Position numbers and translations under genes: made by a program
Part shown: positions 7,727 to 15,199 of the stretch, in pieces
Layout of the letters: each line of letters opens with the position of its first letter
Position numbering within the stretch: position 1 is the stretch's first letter
The notes under the pieces: model-generated
What the model was told of the DNA's origin: nothing
Database searches by the model: none
What the model saw: the letters and a program-made list of their open reading frames with translations, nothing else
Source: Candidatus Pantoea varia
GTDB lineage: Bacteria > Pseudomonadota > Gammaproteobacteria > Enterobacterales > Enterobacteriaceae
NCBI RefSeq assembly: GCF_900115075.1
Contig: NZ_FOVG01000003.1
Coordinates: 124,001 to 188,000, forward strand
Direction of reading: 5' to 3'
Length of the DNA: 64,000 nucleotides

Positions 7727-8134
7727 ATGAAAAACCTTCTCATGAAAGTTGTATACCTCATTATTCTGACCTCAGCATTACTGAGACCTTTCATTGTCGT
7801 ATTCACTCTAACGTCCTCTCTCGCAGCCGGAATATTCAGCACTGCGGCATGGGCAGACGGTAATGGTGGCGACGGTGGTGATGGTGGCGGTGACGGAAAC
7901 GGGGGAGATGGTGGAAATGCTGGTTCTGGCAGTAACGGAGATGGCGGCGACGGCGGTAATGGAGGTGAAAACGGAGGAAATGGCGGAAACGGAGGTAATG
8001 GTGACGGATCAGGTAATGGCGGAAACGGAGGCGATGCGGGTCCTGGCGGCGTCGGTGGTCAGGGTGGCAGCGGCGGGAATCAGGGAGGACATGATGGTTC
8101 CTCCGGGATGAGCGGAGCTAAGGCATCAAGGTAA
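7727..8134 (+). CDS. Exported glycine-rich repeat protein, paralogue 4
   Basis: A 135-residue protein with an unusually long hydrophobic N-terminus (residues 5-42, two hydrophobic stretches) ending in FSTAAWADG, a likely signal-peptidase site. The rest is GGDGG/GGNGG repeat. The C-terminus (DAGPGGVGGQGG, then GGHDGSSGMSGA) matches the end of the paralogue at 25565 (GPGGSGG, then DGIPGMSGA), so a conserved C-terminal motif GMSGA is shared between the two loci. AGGGGA lies just before the ATG; the gap to paralogue 3 is 20 bp. Last gene of the cluster. Function unknown. Confidence 0.78.
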   Translation: MKNLLMKVVYLIILTSALLRPFIVVFTLTSSLAAGIFSTAAWADGNGGDGGDGGGDGNGGDGGNAGSGSNGDGGDGGNGGENGGNGGNGGNGDGSGNGGNGGDAGPGGVGGQGGSGGNQGGHDGSSGMSGAKASR

Positions 8135-8306
8135 TTATCCGTATGCTGTTAACGCGGTCTGCCGGAGGTTGATTACTCCGGCGACCTCATACCGACTAAG
8201 CAGACAGCAGAGCAATGCTGAGACAACTTGCTACAGGGCCTGAACGGCTAAAGCCGGTAGCGTCATTTCAGTCGTTTTCTTCCAGCCCCTGCAAATCCCG
8301 CCCCTC

Positions 8307-9024
8307 CTAAAAAGCACCGCATCGTACCGGCCTGAGCGCTGGCAGTTTATTCGGCACCATCCAACGGTCCAGCCCCCGCCCGACCTCTGTCGACTCATCT
8401 GACAGGAACATGGCCTCAGCCCCCTGTCTCCATAACGGTTGACCTGCCATTTCCAAGCGATCCAGAGATTTCAGGGGGGGGAATCTCTCACTCCACCGAT
8501 AAAACATGATTTCCAGCTCGGTATGATGCAATTGGGAGTCAGACCAGCGTGATATCCAGCTGCTGACACTGGCTGGCGTGTGGAATGCCAGATCAATATC
8601 AGCCTGTCCTTTTACCGCCTGATGAGTCCGTCTGCTCTCCTCTTTCTCCCAACGGTAGGCGGGAATACTTCTCATCGCGCAGCTCCGTTTTTCGCCGCTG
8701 CCGCTATGTGCCCTGAAACTGCCATCCCGGGAACAGATCGTGAACATCATAACTGTTAAGCAGATGCGGGCAGTCCTCACCGGCACTGGCAATCATCCTG
8801 TCAATTGCTGCCAGCCATACACGCCTGCTGCCCCTGAGAAGGCGGGAAAAGGCGTGTGCACACGGATAGTCTGCACAGTACACGTTACGTTCATGCCTGT
8901 TTTCAACGAACGCTTCCGCCTGCTCATAAGACAACCGCACCTCACCCGTCATGAGCGCCCGCACCTGACTAACGTTTTCCGCCAGGCCGGTAACACGCAG
9001 CCTGTTTGCACACCAGCCCCGCAT
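8307..9024 (-). pseudogene. Frameshifted DUF1281-like (plasmid-type) gene remnant
   Basis: The 5' part (9024 down to 8704) begins MRGWCANRLRVTG after a clear GAGGAG site. This is the characteristic start of the DUF1281 proteins carried by conjugative plasmids. That frame stops at 8704, while an overlapping frame (open 8792-8307) continues with a segment (ADIDLAFHTP … FYRWSE) resembling the C-terminal part of the same family. A single frameshift between about 8704 and 8792 would join them into about 239 codons. The natural family members are about 280 residues, so some internal loss is also likely. The family's role is unclear. The gene is probably inactive. Confidence 0.55.
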
Positions 9025-9027
9025 AAT

Positions 9028-9170
9028 CTACTCCTCAGTTAATGGTTGCACGGCCTCACCTGCAACGTGCCGCCACAACAGCCGGGCGTAAAGCGGAGCA
9101 GGCGTGGGCGACACCGGAAGCCGCACGCGCCGCCGGAGCGAACTGAAGTCCCGCGCACGGCGGGGAAAGG
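9028..9170 (-). pseudogene. Possible 3' fragment of a plasmid gene upstream of the DUF1281 remnant
   Basis: The open frame ending at 9028 stops 3 bp before the DUF1281-like ATG, and its last codons (Glu-Glu-stop) carry the GAGGAG site of that gene, as expected for coupled genes. The C-terminal about 45 residues (rich in Arg, ending AVQPLTEE) look protein-like; further upstream the frame runs into unrelated sequence and the 24-bp repeat. This fits a 5'-truncated gene, but I cannot name it. Confidence 0.25.
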
Positions 9171-9240
9171 ATGAGCGGTTGTGTTTGATGTCAACCAAAG
9201 AGGGTGTTTCAAAGACGCGTAGTGGTTGCAGGTGATGAAC

Positions 9241-9264
9241 GTCCGCTAAGAGCGAAGAGCGGAC
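9241..9264. repeat. 24-bp imperfect inverted repeat, copy 1
   Basis: GTCCGCT, a 10-base middle (aagagcgaag), then AGCGGAC. The arms are exact inverted copies. Related copies lie at 10024, 10880 and 11580, one in each gap between the small genes here. Confidence 0.7.
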
Positions 9265-9493
9265 GATCGCAGGGTTTCTATAATTGATATAGGCTTGCGA
9301 TGGAGCCGCGTATTTTTCCACAGGGATGAGTTAACGTGCATAGCTCTCACGATGGATAATCATAAATATATCATTCTGGGCAAGCTCAACTAGATGTTTT
9401 AATGAGTAAATTATCTCCGCACGTATCGTGAAGTACAAAAGTAGAGATTTCAGATAGTTTGGTGCTCATTTTTGAAACTCAGCAGGTAATTTC

Positions 9494-9931
9494 ATGATAA
9501 AAAGAGCGGATCACGTCGGTTTTTCAGTTAAAAACATTGAAGAGTCATTATTCTTCTGGACTCATATTCTTGGAGGGGAGTTATTACGCGAAGGGAAAAT
9601 GTCTGGGCCTATCATTGATGACGTCACAGGCGCAAGGGGGGCTGATGTACGAATGGCGTTGCTTGAGCTGGCTGGTATCAAAATTGAATTACTGCAATAC
9701 GATAACATTAAACAGCCAGAAGAACCTTCTGCACCCTACATCCCTGGCTATGCTCACCTTGCGTTTATAATTGAGGATCTTGATACGCTCTTGAGCAAAG
9801 TATTGGAGTATGGCTGGAAAACACCAGGTAAACCTCAGACTGTCTTATCAGGCCCCATGCAGGGAACCAGAGTAATATATTTACAAAGCCCCGATGGACA
9901 GACGTTAGAGTTGATGGAGTGCGGTCAATGA
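9494..9931 (+). CDS. VOC-family (glyoxalase/methylmalonyl-CoA epimerase-like) protein
   Basis: A 145-residue protein with two beta-alpha-beta-beta-beta modules typical of the vicinal oxygen chelate fold. It starts with ADHVGFSVKNIEESLFFW, whose His is the first metal ligand. GYAHLAFIIEDLD carries the second-module His, and SPDGQTLELME carries the terminal Glu ligand. Size and motifs are closest to methylmalonyl-CoA epimerase-like or lactoylglutathione lyase-like members; the exact substrate is unknown. The gene stands alone: no partner gene of a propionate or glyoxal pathway is adjacent. It is flanked on both sides by copies of the 24-bp inverted repeat. Confidence 0.8.
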   Translation: MIKRADHVGFSVKNIEESLFFWTHILGGELLREGKMSGPIIDDVTGARGADVRMALLELAGIKIELLQYDNIKQPEEPSAPYIPGYAHLAFIIEDLDTLLSKVLEYGWKTPGKPQTVLSGPMQGTRVIYLQSPDGQTLELMECGQ

Positions 9932-10023
9932 AGTTCACATGGCCTAACCCGTTATCTGCTTATTAAAACAATGAATTTTGCAATGCCCGCTTCTCGCTCA
10001 AAGTGGACATTGAGCAGGCCACT

Positions 10024-10047
10024 GTCCGCTATGAGCGAAAAGCGGAC
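10024..10047. repeat. 24-bp imperfect inverted repeat, copy 2
   Basis: GTCCGCT, middle atgagcgaaa, then AGCGGAC. It lies between the VOC gene and the convergent zinc-protease-like gene. Confidence 0.7.
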
Positions 10048-10105
10048 CATGCAGCTTCCGCTTATGCGTCGAATAATGGCTTGAGAGAAATGAGAAGTCT
10101 TCACT

Positions 10106-10741
10106 TTATATAAATGCCTTTAATTTCTCAGCATTTATGTTCGCCAGCATTGAAGCTTTCAATTGTGGAGATGCAGCAAGATACCTGGAAATCAGGTTGA
10201 ACCCTGCGGTATATCCCAGCCACCTTGGTAAATCCCCGGTTCCGAAAAACCAGTCATTATGGTCGTAATCAGTACGATGCCAGTTATCATGCACCTGTGA
10301 AGCATAGGGCTGGAAAGTATCTGACTTGAGGCTTTCCCAGAGTTCAGGTTCACCTCCAAAAAGCTCAAGAGAAAAATGCCCTGCAAGTCCTTCGGAGACT
10401 AGCGCCTCTCCCAAGGTTGATCCGTAACCCGGTCCCGCCCACCTCGCAGCATGGTGCAGTTCATGAGCAAACATGCGTTCGATAGAGTGCGCGTCGTTTT
10501 TGAAGAAGGCAGGGTTTTCAGGTTGGACAGTTATATAGACAATGCCAGCTTCAGGACAGAAACCGGCATGCCCTTTTTCTGGGATAACAAAATTCCCGGC
10601 TTGAACAACCACATCCAGTGAAGGAACTGGCATCAGCCTTTTGGCTTTTTCGTAGGTATCGGTCAAACAGGTCTGAAGCCATTCACAGTGAGCGGTAAGT
10701 TTTTTCTGAGCATTCAGAATATGAATGGTTATTTGAGGCAT
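10106..10741 (-). CDS. DUF2268-like predicted zinc protease
   Basis: A 211-residue protein from the ATG at 10741. The core motif HELHH (His93, Glu94, His96, His97) is a zincin-type HExxH zinc-binding/catalytic site. A downstream GEALVSEGLAGHF segment near residue 110-120 offers the third ligand, as in DUF2268 putative Zn-dependent proteases. The C-terminal part has WFFGTGDLPRWLGYTAGFNLISRYL, also usual in that family. No signal peptide is present from this start. A longer frame from 10855 would add 38 residues including a hydrophobic helix, but I prefer 10741, where homology-like sequence begins. Substrate unknown. Stands alone between repeat copies 2 and 3. Confidence 0.75.
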   Translation of the reverse strand: MPQITIHILNAQKKLTAHCEWLQTCLTDTYEKAKRLMPVPSLDVVVQAGNFVIPEKGHAGFCPEAGIVYITVQPENPAFFKNDAHSIERMFAHELHHAARWAGPGYGSTLGEALVSEGLAGHFSLELFGGEPELWESLKSDTFQPYASQVHDNWHRTDYDHNDWFFGTGDLPRWLGYTAGFNLISRYLAASPQLKASMLANINAEKLKAFI

Positions 10742-10879
10742 GTCACCATCACCCAATAGTGTCAGTAAATATCCGTATATTAGCAGACATATAGCGAATG
10801 TCATGACGAAGCCCGTAGTGGCAGACCAACGACCGTTATTGTCCACTCCTGGCACGGAAAAGACCTGCTGCTGAGTGAG

Positions 10880-10903
10880 GTCCGCTAAGAGCGAAGAGTG
10901 AAC
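10880..10903. repeat. 24-bp imperfect inverted repeat, copy 3 (degenerate right arm)
   Basis: GTCCGCT and the middle aagagcgaag match copy 1, but the right arm has decayed to AGTGAAC. It lies between the protease-like gene and the GNAT gene. Confidence 0.6.
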
Positions 10904-10909
10904 GTTGTA

Positions 10910-11467
10910 TTACTGGTATGATTGAACTCTTAGAGCGTTCCACTCCTCCCGGGTGATTTCCCAAAGCTCAGAATCCAGAAGACCGCTCACATGCTCTTTC
11001 TTAACAGTTTTGATAAGCCGCATTCCGCTACTGACTGAAATACGCTGAGAGCGGCTGTTAACGGCTGCTTTAGGTGTACGCAATACCGGCTTATTCAACA
11101 CATTGAACCAGTAATCTGTAGCCGCAATACTAGCCTCACGCATAAAGCCTTGCCCCTGATATTCCGGAGCAAGCCAGAATCCGCGGTTGTTATCTTCTTC
11201 ATCGTAAAGGCAGATCAAGCCCATGACTTTGTCTGGTATCTCACGGTTTCTGATAGTCCAGAACCATGCCATTCCTTTCGCCATGTCAGGCAGAGCAACA
11301 TTATTGACGTAATTCTCCGCACCATTCTCTGGATAAGGCCAGGGGACCGATGCCACCATATAACGGACTATTTCCCAGCGGGGATAAAGCTTCTGGATCT
11401 GATGAGCATCATCGGCGACTAACTCTTTTAATAACAGCCGATCTGTTGTAAGCGTGGGGATTCGCAT
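10910..11467 (-). CDS. GNAT-family N-acetyltransferase (RimJ/RimL type)
   Basis: A 185-residue protein from the ATG at 11467; a TTG two codons earlier is possible but less likely. It begins MRIPTLTTDRLLLKELVADDA, the standard opening of RimJ/RimL-type acetyltransferases. NRGFWLAPEYQGQGFMREA contains the Q-G-Q-G-F/M acetyl-CoA pyrophosphate-binding turn. It probably acetylates an amino group of a protein, peptide or small molecule such as an antibiotic; nothing in the sequence decides which. AAGGA lies about 10 bases upstream. Stand-alone gene between two repeat copies. Confidence 0.83.
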   Translation of the reverse strand: MRIPTLTTDRLLLKELVADDAHQIQKLYPRWEIVRYMVASVPWPYPENGAENYVNNVALPDMAKGMAWFWTIRNREIPDKVMGLICLYDEEDNNRGFWLAPEYQGQGFMREASIAATDYWFNVLNKPVLRTPKAAVNSRSQRISVSSGMRLIKTVKKEHVSGLLDSELWEITREEWNALRVQSYQ

Positions 11468-11473
11468 GGGCAA

Positions 11474-11819
11474 TTATCCTTGCAGGTTAATAAATTCCTG
11501 GTCAGTTTTTTTTACCTTACGAAATTATACGCATACAGCCATCTGTTACATCACGCAAAAATGGTATTACGGCTAAAACGTCCGCTCCTGACACAGAGCG
11601 GACTTACACGCAGTTAAATGCCTGCTATGAGGTAACAGCGCACACTGACCTACAGGCAAGTTATCAGTCAGGGTGGTTTCTGAAGTTTAAACTGCGGTTT
11701 TGCATAAGATGACGACAGATAACGTTAATTTGATATATCCGTCTGAAAAGCTGGAATGCTATAAACGAAATGTACATAGTTACTGGTTTTGCTTCTTTCG
11801 TTATGCCCAATTATGGCTG
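11474..11819. other. Intergenic region between GNAT and ArsR genes
   Basis: About 345 bp containing repeat copy 4 at 11580-11603. No other gene or regulatory element that I can support. Confidence 0.5.
11580..11603. repeat. 24-bp imperfect inverted repeat, copy 4
   Basis: GTCCGCT, middle cctgacacag, then AGCGGAC. The arms are exact but the middle differs from copies 1-3, so the arms are the conserved part. Confidence 0.65.
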
Positions 11820-12158
11820 TCAATGTGGACCCGTCTCAAGCTTCCCATATCCCGAAAGCATTGCGATTGCTTCATCCATCCGCTGACGGTCGAGTTTATA
11901 GAACACCCAGTTCTTGATACGTTTCGAGGTCACTATTCCGGCCTTGGCCAGGATCTGAAGATGGCCTGTCACGGTAGGCTGACTGAGACCAATCTTTTCG
12001 GTGATAAACCCGACACACACTCCGTCCTCAACCAGATCGCCATCCTGCTGTTCCGGAAAATGTGACCTGGGATCGGAAAGCCACTCCACCATCACGAGCC
12101 GGTGCTCATTGCCAAGGGCGCGGAAAAGGTCAGCCATGGATGTCTCAGGATTGCCCAT
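11820..12158 (-). CDS. ArsR-family transcriptional repressor
   Basis: A 112-residue single-domain winged-helix regulator. The N-terminus MADLFRALGNEHRLVMVEWLSDP is the typical ArsR first helix pair, and LSQPTVTGHLQILAKAGIVTSKR is the recognition helix followed by the wing. It has a single cysteine in EDGVCVGFI near the position where ArsR-type sensors carry ligands, but no CxC metal motif, so the ligand may be non-metal. Divergent from the threonine dehydratase gene with 52 bp between the starts; the intergenic DNA contains paired CTATATAG-like half sites. It probably represses itself and the dehydratase. Confidence 0.85.
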   Translation of the reverse strand: MGNPETSMADLFRALGNEHRLVMVEWLSDPRSHFPEQQDGDLVEDGVCVGFITEKIGLSQPTVTGHLQILAKAGIVTSKRIKNWVFYKLDRQRMDEAIAMLSGYGKLETGPH

Positions 12159-12163
12159 ATAGC

Positions 12164-12194
12164 CAATCTCCTATATAGTTATTTTCCTATATGA
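12164..12194. promoter_or_regulatory. Candidate ArsR operator: repeated CTATAT elements
   Basis: The 52-bp gap between the divergent ArsR and dehydratase genes holds CCTATATAG and CCTATATG, spaced about 17 bp apart, plus a third TATAG element just inside the ArsR start. The first is itself palindromic (CTATATAG). Position between divergent starts fits autoregulation. These elements may also serve as -10 boxes. Confidence 0.4.
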
Positions 12195-12210
12195 ATTCTG
12201 AAGACATATT

Positions 12211-13203
12211 ATGACAAACCACACTCAAAGACCAATGAACAGTGTCACGCTGAAGACGATTTATGCTGCCTCCGCGCGCATCAAAACAACGGTTTGCAGA
12301 ACCCCGCTGGAACCTTCGCAGGCGCTGTCTGTTCTTACCGGAGCGGAGGTCAGGCTCAAGTTGGAGAATCTTCAGAATACGGGTAGCTTTAAATTGAGGG
12401 GGGCTGCAAACGTCGTTGCCAGTCTTAACGCAGACCAGCGCATTGCCGGCGTCATTGCCCCGACGGCGGGAAATCATGGCCTGGGGCTTGCCTGCGCGGG
12501 TCACGCAGCAGGCGTACCGGTGTCGATATTTCTGCCCTATTCAGCTGACCCGATTAAGGTCTCAGCAATGAAAAGCTATGGTGCTCAGGTTACGTTTTTT
12601 GAAAATATTGAAGAGGCGAGACAGGCCGCGATTGAGGCCGCAGATGAGTCTGGCGCAACATTTGTCTCTGCCTACGATAATGAGCAGATGATAGCCGGAG
12701 CCGGCACCGTCGGTCTGGAAATAATTGAAGACTGGATTGACGCTGAGGTAATTCTCGTGAATATTGGCGGTGGCGGGCTGGCGTCAGGTATTGCGACTGC
12801 TGTCAAAGCTATCAGCCCTACAGCCGAAGTGTGGGCTATTCAAAGTGAAGCCAGCCCGACTTTTGCACACTGGAAAGAGGCTGGCGAAACGATTCCGGTG
12901 GAATTAATCCCGTCAATTGCCGAAGGCATCAGTGGCTATATTGAGCCTGAAGCAATGACCTGGCCTCTTGTACGCGACCGCGTTGATCGAGTTCTTCTTG
13001 TTTCAGAAGCCGGGATCAAAACAGCAATGCTGTTGATGCTTAATCAGCACAGCCATGTTATTGAACCTTCGGGAGCACCTGCAATTGCGGCAGTCCTTCG
13101 TTATGCAAGAGAACTGAGCGGACGTAAAGTCGTCTGTGTGGTTAGCGGCCGAAATATATCGGGTTACCGTTATCTGAAATTAGTGAATGAGGCCACACTC
13201 TGA
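12211..13203 (+). CDS. Threonine/serine dehydratase-like PLP enzyme
   Basis: A 330-residue fold-type II pyridoxal-phosphate enzyme. GSFKLRGA carries the PLP lysine (Lys61), TAGNHGLG is the substrate/cofactor loop, and NIGGGGLASG (residues 184-193) is the phosphate-binding glycine loop. VIEPSGAPAIAAVL near the C-terminus is shared with serine/threonine dehydratases. Length matches catabolic TdcB-like enzymes (about 330) and lacks the ACT-like regulatory domain of biosynthetic IlvA. It probably deaminates threonine, serine or a related hydroxy-amino acid (hydroxyaspartate-type activity cannot be excluded). The ribosome site is weak (GAAGAC); the ATG at 12235 is an alternative. Probably under control of the divergent ArsR regulator. 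Confidence 0.87.
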   Translation: MTNHTQRPMNSVTLKTIYAASARIKTTVCRTPLEPSQALSVLTGAEVRLKLENLQNTGSFKLRGAANVVASLNADQRIAGVIAPTAGNHGLGLACAGHAAGVPVSIFLPYSADPIKVSAMKSYGAQVTFFENIEEARQAAIEAADESGATFVSAYDNEQMIAGAGTVGLEIIEDWIDAEVILVNIGGGGLASGIATAVKAISPTAEVWAIQSEASPTFAHWKEAGETIPVELIPSIAEGISGYIEPEAMTWPLVRDRVDRVLLVSEAGIKTAMLLMLNQHSHVIEPSGAPAIAAVLRYARELSGRKVVCVVSGRNISGYRYLKLVNEATL

Positions 13204-13444
13204 CGACACGCAGCAAAGGTGCAGGCAGGTAGCATAATGGCGCGCAGCCAACGTGAGAGTAAGAATTGATAAAATATTATGTCCCCCTCCTCACCTAGAT
13301 CGATATGCAAACTTGCCCTAAAAAGCGAGGTCTGACCTCATTGTATTACTCTGCGCAGAATACCGGATCTCATATTATCGCGTTCCGTAAAAATAATTAA
13401 ATTACTCAGAACTCCTCTCCGAAGCTAAATAAAATGAGAATAAT

Positions 13445-14050
13445 ATGAATAAAAGCAGTCTTAAAAACGCTCCCCTGTTACGTATTCTGATGCTGACGTC
13501 CGTACCCATTTTTTTACTGGGTTGTGCCAGTGCATTGTGCCCTTTTGGCACCTTTGAAGGCACGGTTTCGGACTTTAAAAATAGTTACTGGAGATCCACT
13601 GAAAAAAATCCGGCGAAGACTAATGAACAAGTCATGGAGGAATGCACTCATGCTGCCGATGCTGAGGAGCAACGCCTTTCACAGGTCTATCTGCAGTTGT
13701 GTAAAACCGGCCGTTTAACCGGAGAAAATCAACGATTTGCACAGAAGCTATTGATCAACCCACTCTATTCTGGCTTGAAATCAGCAAAAGACGTACCCCC
13801 GCATCAATCTGTTGATTCAGTTGAAGAGCAACTGAGACGGTCGATATCTGATAGCGAAAACCATCAGTATTTCAAAAAAAATTGTGGCTACTACATTGAA
13901 AGTAACGCAGCGGAAAGGACCAACACCATGCTGGGTTTACAGGCAGGGGATTACAAAAAGGAGGTTTTTAAACAGTGCATGGCAGAAAACCATATGGCGC
14001 TCATTGTTCCAAGGACTGAATTCAGTCAATGCAAGTCGATAGGGTGGTAA
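13445..14050 (+). CDS. Putative lipoprotein of unknown function
   Basis: A 201-residue protein with a lipoprotein signal. A positive N-terminus (MNKSSLKNAPLLR) is followed by a hydrophobic core and the lipobox LLGC, with Cys27 as the predicted lipidated residue. The mature part is hydrophilic and has several further cysteines (CTHAADAEEQ, LQLCKTG, KKNCGYY, KQCMAE, SQCKS), suggesting disulfides in the periplasm. No known domain recognised. Stands between the dehydratase and the MipA-like gene with 240 bp upstream. Not obviously co-transcribed with either. Confidence 0.65.
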   Translation: MNKSSLKNAPLLRILMLTSVPIFLLGCASALCPFGTFEGTVSDFKNSYWRSTEKNPAKTNEQVMEECTHAADAEEQRLSQVYLQLCKTGRLTGENQRFAQKLLINPLYSGLKSAKDVPPHQSVDSVEEQLRRSISDSENHQYFKKNCGYYIESNAAERTNTMLGLQAGDYKKEVFKQCMAENHMALIVPRTEFSQCKSIGW

Positions 14051-14113
14051 GCAACTACAGGCCTGACCTCTACTAAGTTCCCCCTTTCAATACCGGGGCG
14101 CAGCCTGAAAAAA

Positions 14114-14887
14114 ATGTTGCAGGGCGCAGTCCTGGCGTTACTGGCCACCCCGATACTGTCGGCAGCACAGAATCAGGGCAACGCGTTGACTCTGGGAGGC
14201 GGCGCGAACGTTACACCACGCTATTCTGGTTCGGATAAAAGCCGCGTCACGACTGCCCTGGTGCTTGATTACACGATGGCAAATGGTTTTTTCGTCAGCT
14301 CCACGCGGGGCATCGGTTATGGCAATAACATCGGCAAATTCGATTACAACGCTGCGCTGAGCTATCGCTCAGGCCGGAAGGATCACGACGTGGACAGCGA
14401 CTCGCTGAGCGATGGCAGCGACTATTTGCGTGGTATGGGCGACGTTAAAGGCTCGGCTCTCGGTGTGCTTGGCCTGGGATACGGGGTGACAGACTGGCTT
14501 AATTTGCAATTCCAGGCTGAAGTGCCATTTTCTGAACGGAACAATGGCGCGGCACTGCATTTTGGCATTAATAGCCCCCTCTATACCTCACCGAATGATA
14601 CCGTGACGCTGGCGCTGACCGGCAGTTGGGGGACGGACAAATACATGCAGACTTACTACGGAGTCAGTGCATCACAATCGGCCGCATCAAGGTTTACCCG
14701 ATATGATGCCGGGTCGGGAATTTATGCCTGGTCGATGAATCTTGACTGGACACACAAGTTCGATGAGGACTGGAGCGTGGTTGCCGCAGCAGGCGTTACG
14801 CAGTTGACGGGGGATGCGCGCAATAGCCCGATTGTGCAGCGAAAAGCATCCCCCACCGGAAGCCTGCTGGTGACATATCGCTTCTGA
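14114..14887 (+). CDS. MipA/OmpV-family outer-membrane protein
   Basis: A 257-residue predicted beta-barrel of the MipA/OmpV family (MltA-interacting protein-like). It has a signal peptide (hydrophobic VLALLATPILSAAQ), then alternating polar/hydrophobic strands with LTLGGGANVTPRYSGSDKSR near the mature start, a central LGVLGLGYGVTDWLNLQ, and a C-terminal TGSLLVTYRF ending in Phe as outer-membrane barrels usually do. The signal lacks the usual basic residues after the annotated ATG. In-frame upstream codons encode Leu-Lys-Lys, so translation may start earlier from a non-ATG codon, though I see no convincing one. The follow-on 312 bp holds no gene. Confidence 0.8.
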   Translation: MLQGAVLALLATPILSAAQNQGNALTLGGGANVTPRYSGSDKSRVTTALVLDYTMANGFFVSSTRGIGYGNNIGKFDYNAALSYRSGRKDHDVDSDSLSDGSDYLRGMGDVKGSALGVLGLGYGVTDWLNLQFQAEVPFSERNNGAALHFGINSPLYTSPNDTVTLALTGSWGTDKYMQTYYGVSASQSAASRFTRYDAGSGIYAWSMNLDWTHKFDEDWSVVAAAGVTQLTGDARNSPIVQRKASPTGSLLVTYRF

Positions 14888-15199
14888 TTGTTATTCAATG
14901 TGTGTTTCCCGCAAGCATGTGGCTCCGCTCTGCCAGTAAACACGCATTCGATCCGCCCCCTTTCAGCTAACGGGGTAGTACGCAACAGATTGCAGATCCA
15001 ATAGCTTCAGCCCCGACCTTGTATAACATCTTTTCACCTCCGCTGGCGCATCAGCAAAAGCGGACGCGCAGAGGAGCAGTGTCACGTTGCTGGTGTCGCG
15101 GAATCCGCCAGCAACGCATCGGCGCTATCCCCGTCGGTGAAACCGCTCTGCTGATCAATCACATCTATCAGCCTGCAGACACTGGAACAACAATGCGAA
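14888..15199. other. Intergenic region after the MipA-like gene
   Basis: About 310 bp between the convergent MipA-like and LysR genes. A 74-codon open frame from 15019 overlaps the LysR 3' end and looks spurious. Nothing else supported. Confidence 0.5.

Larger units (their letters stand above)
6650..8110 (+). repeat. GGN/GGD-encoding triplet-periodic repeat tracts (locus 1)
   Basis: DNA tracts made of 9-base units of the form GGN-GGN-AAY or GGN-GGN-GAY occupy most of four successive genes. Third codon positions vary widely (GGT, GGC, GGA, GGG all used) while the protein repeat is kept. This points to selection on the protein rather than a recently expanded satellite. Unit gain or loss would keep the frame. 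Confidence 0.75.

Noticed and set aside
7863..8111. Met/Val/Thr-rich open frame over paralogue 4
   Set aside because: A frame-shifted reading of the same repeat tract (ATGGTGGCG… gives Met-Val-Ala), without a start signal.
6520..8134. Microcin or bacteriocin precursors (colicin V-type double-glycine leaders, or McbA-like Gly-rich microcin B17)
   Set aside because: The N-termini are Sec signal peptides, not double-glycine leaders. The Ser/Cys-rich patches needed for thiazole/oxazole formation are missing, and there are no maturation or export genes nearby.
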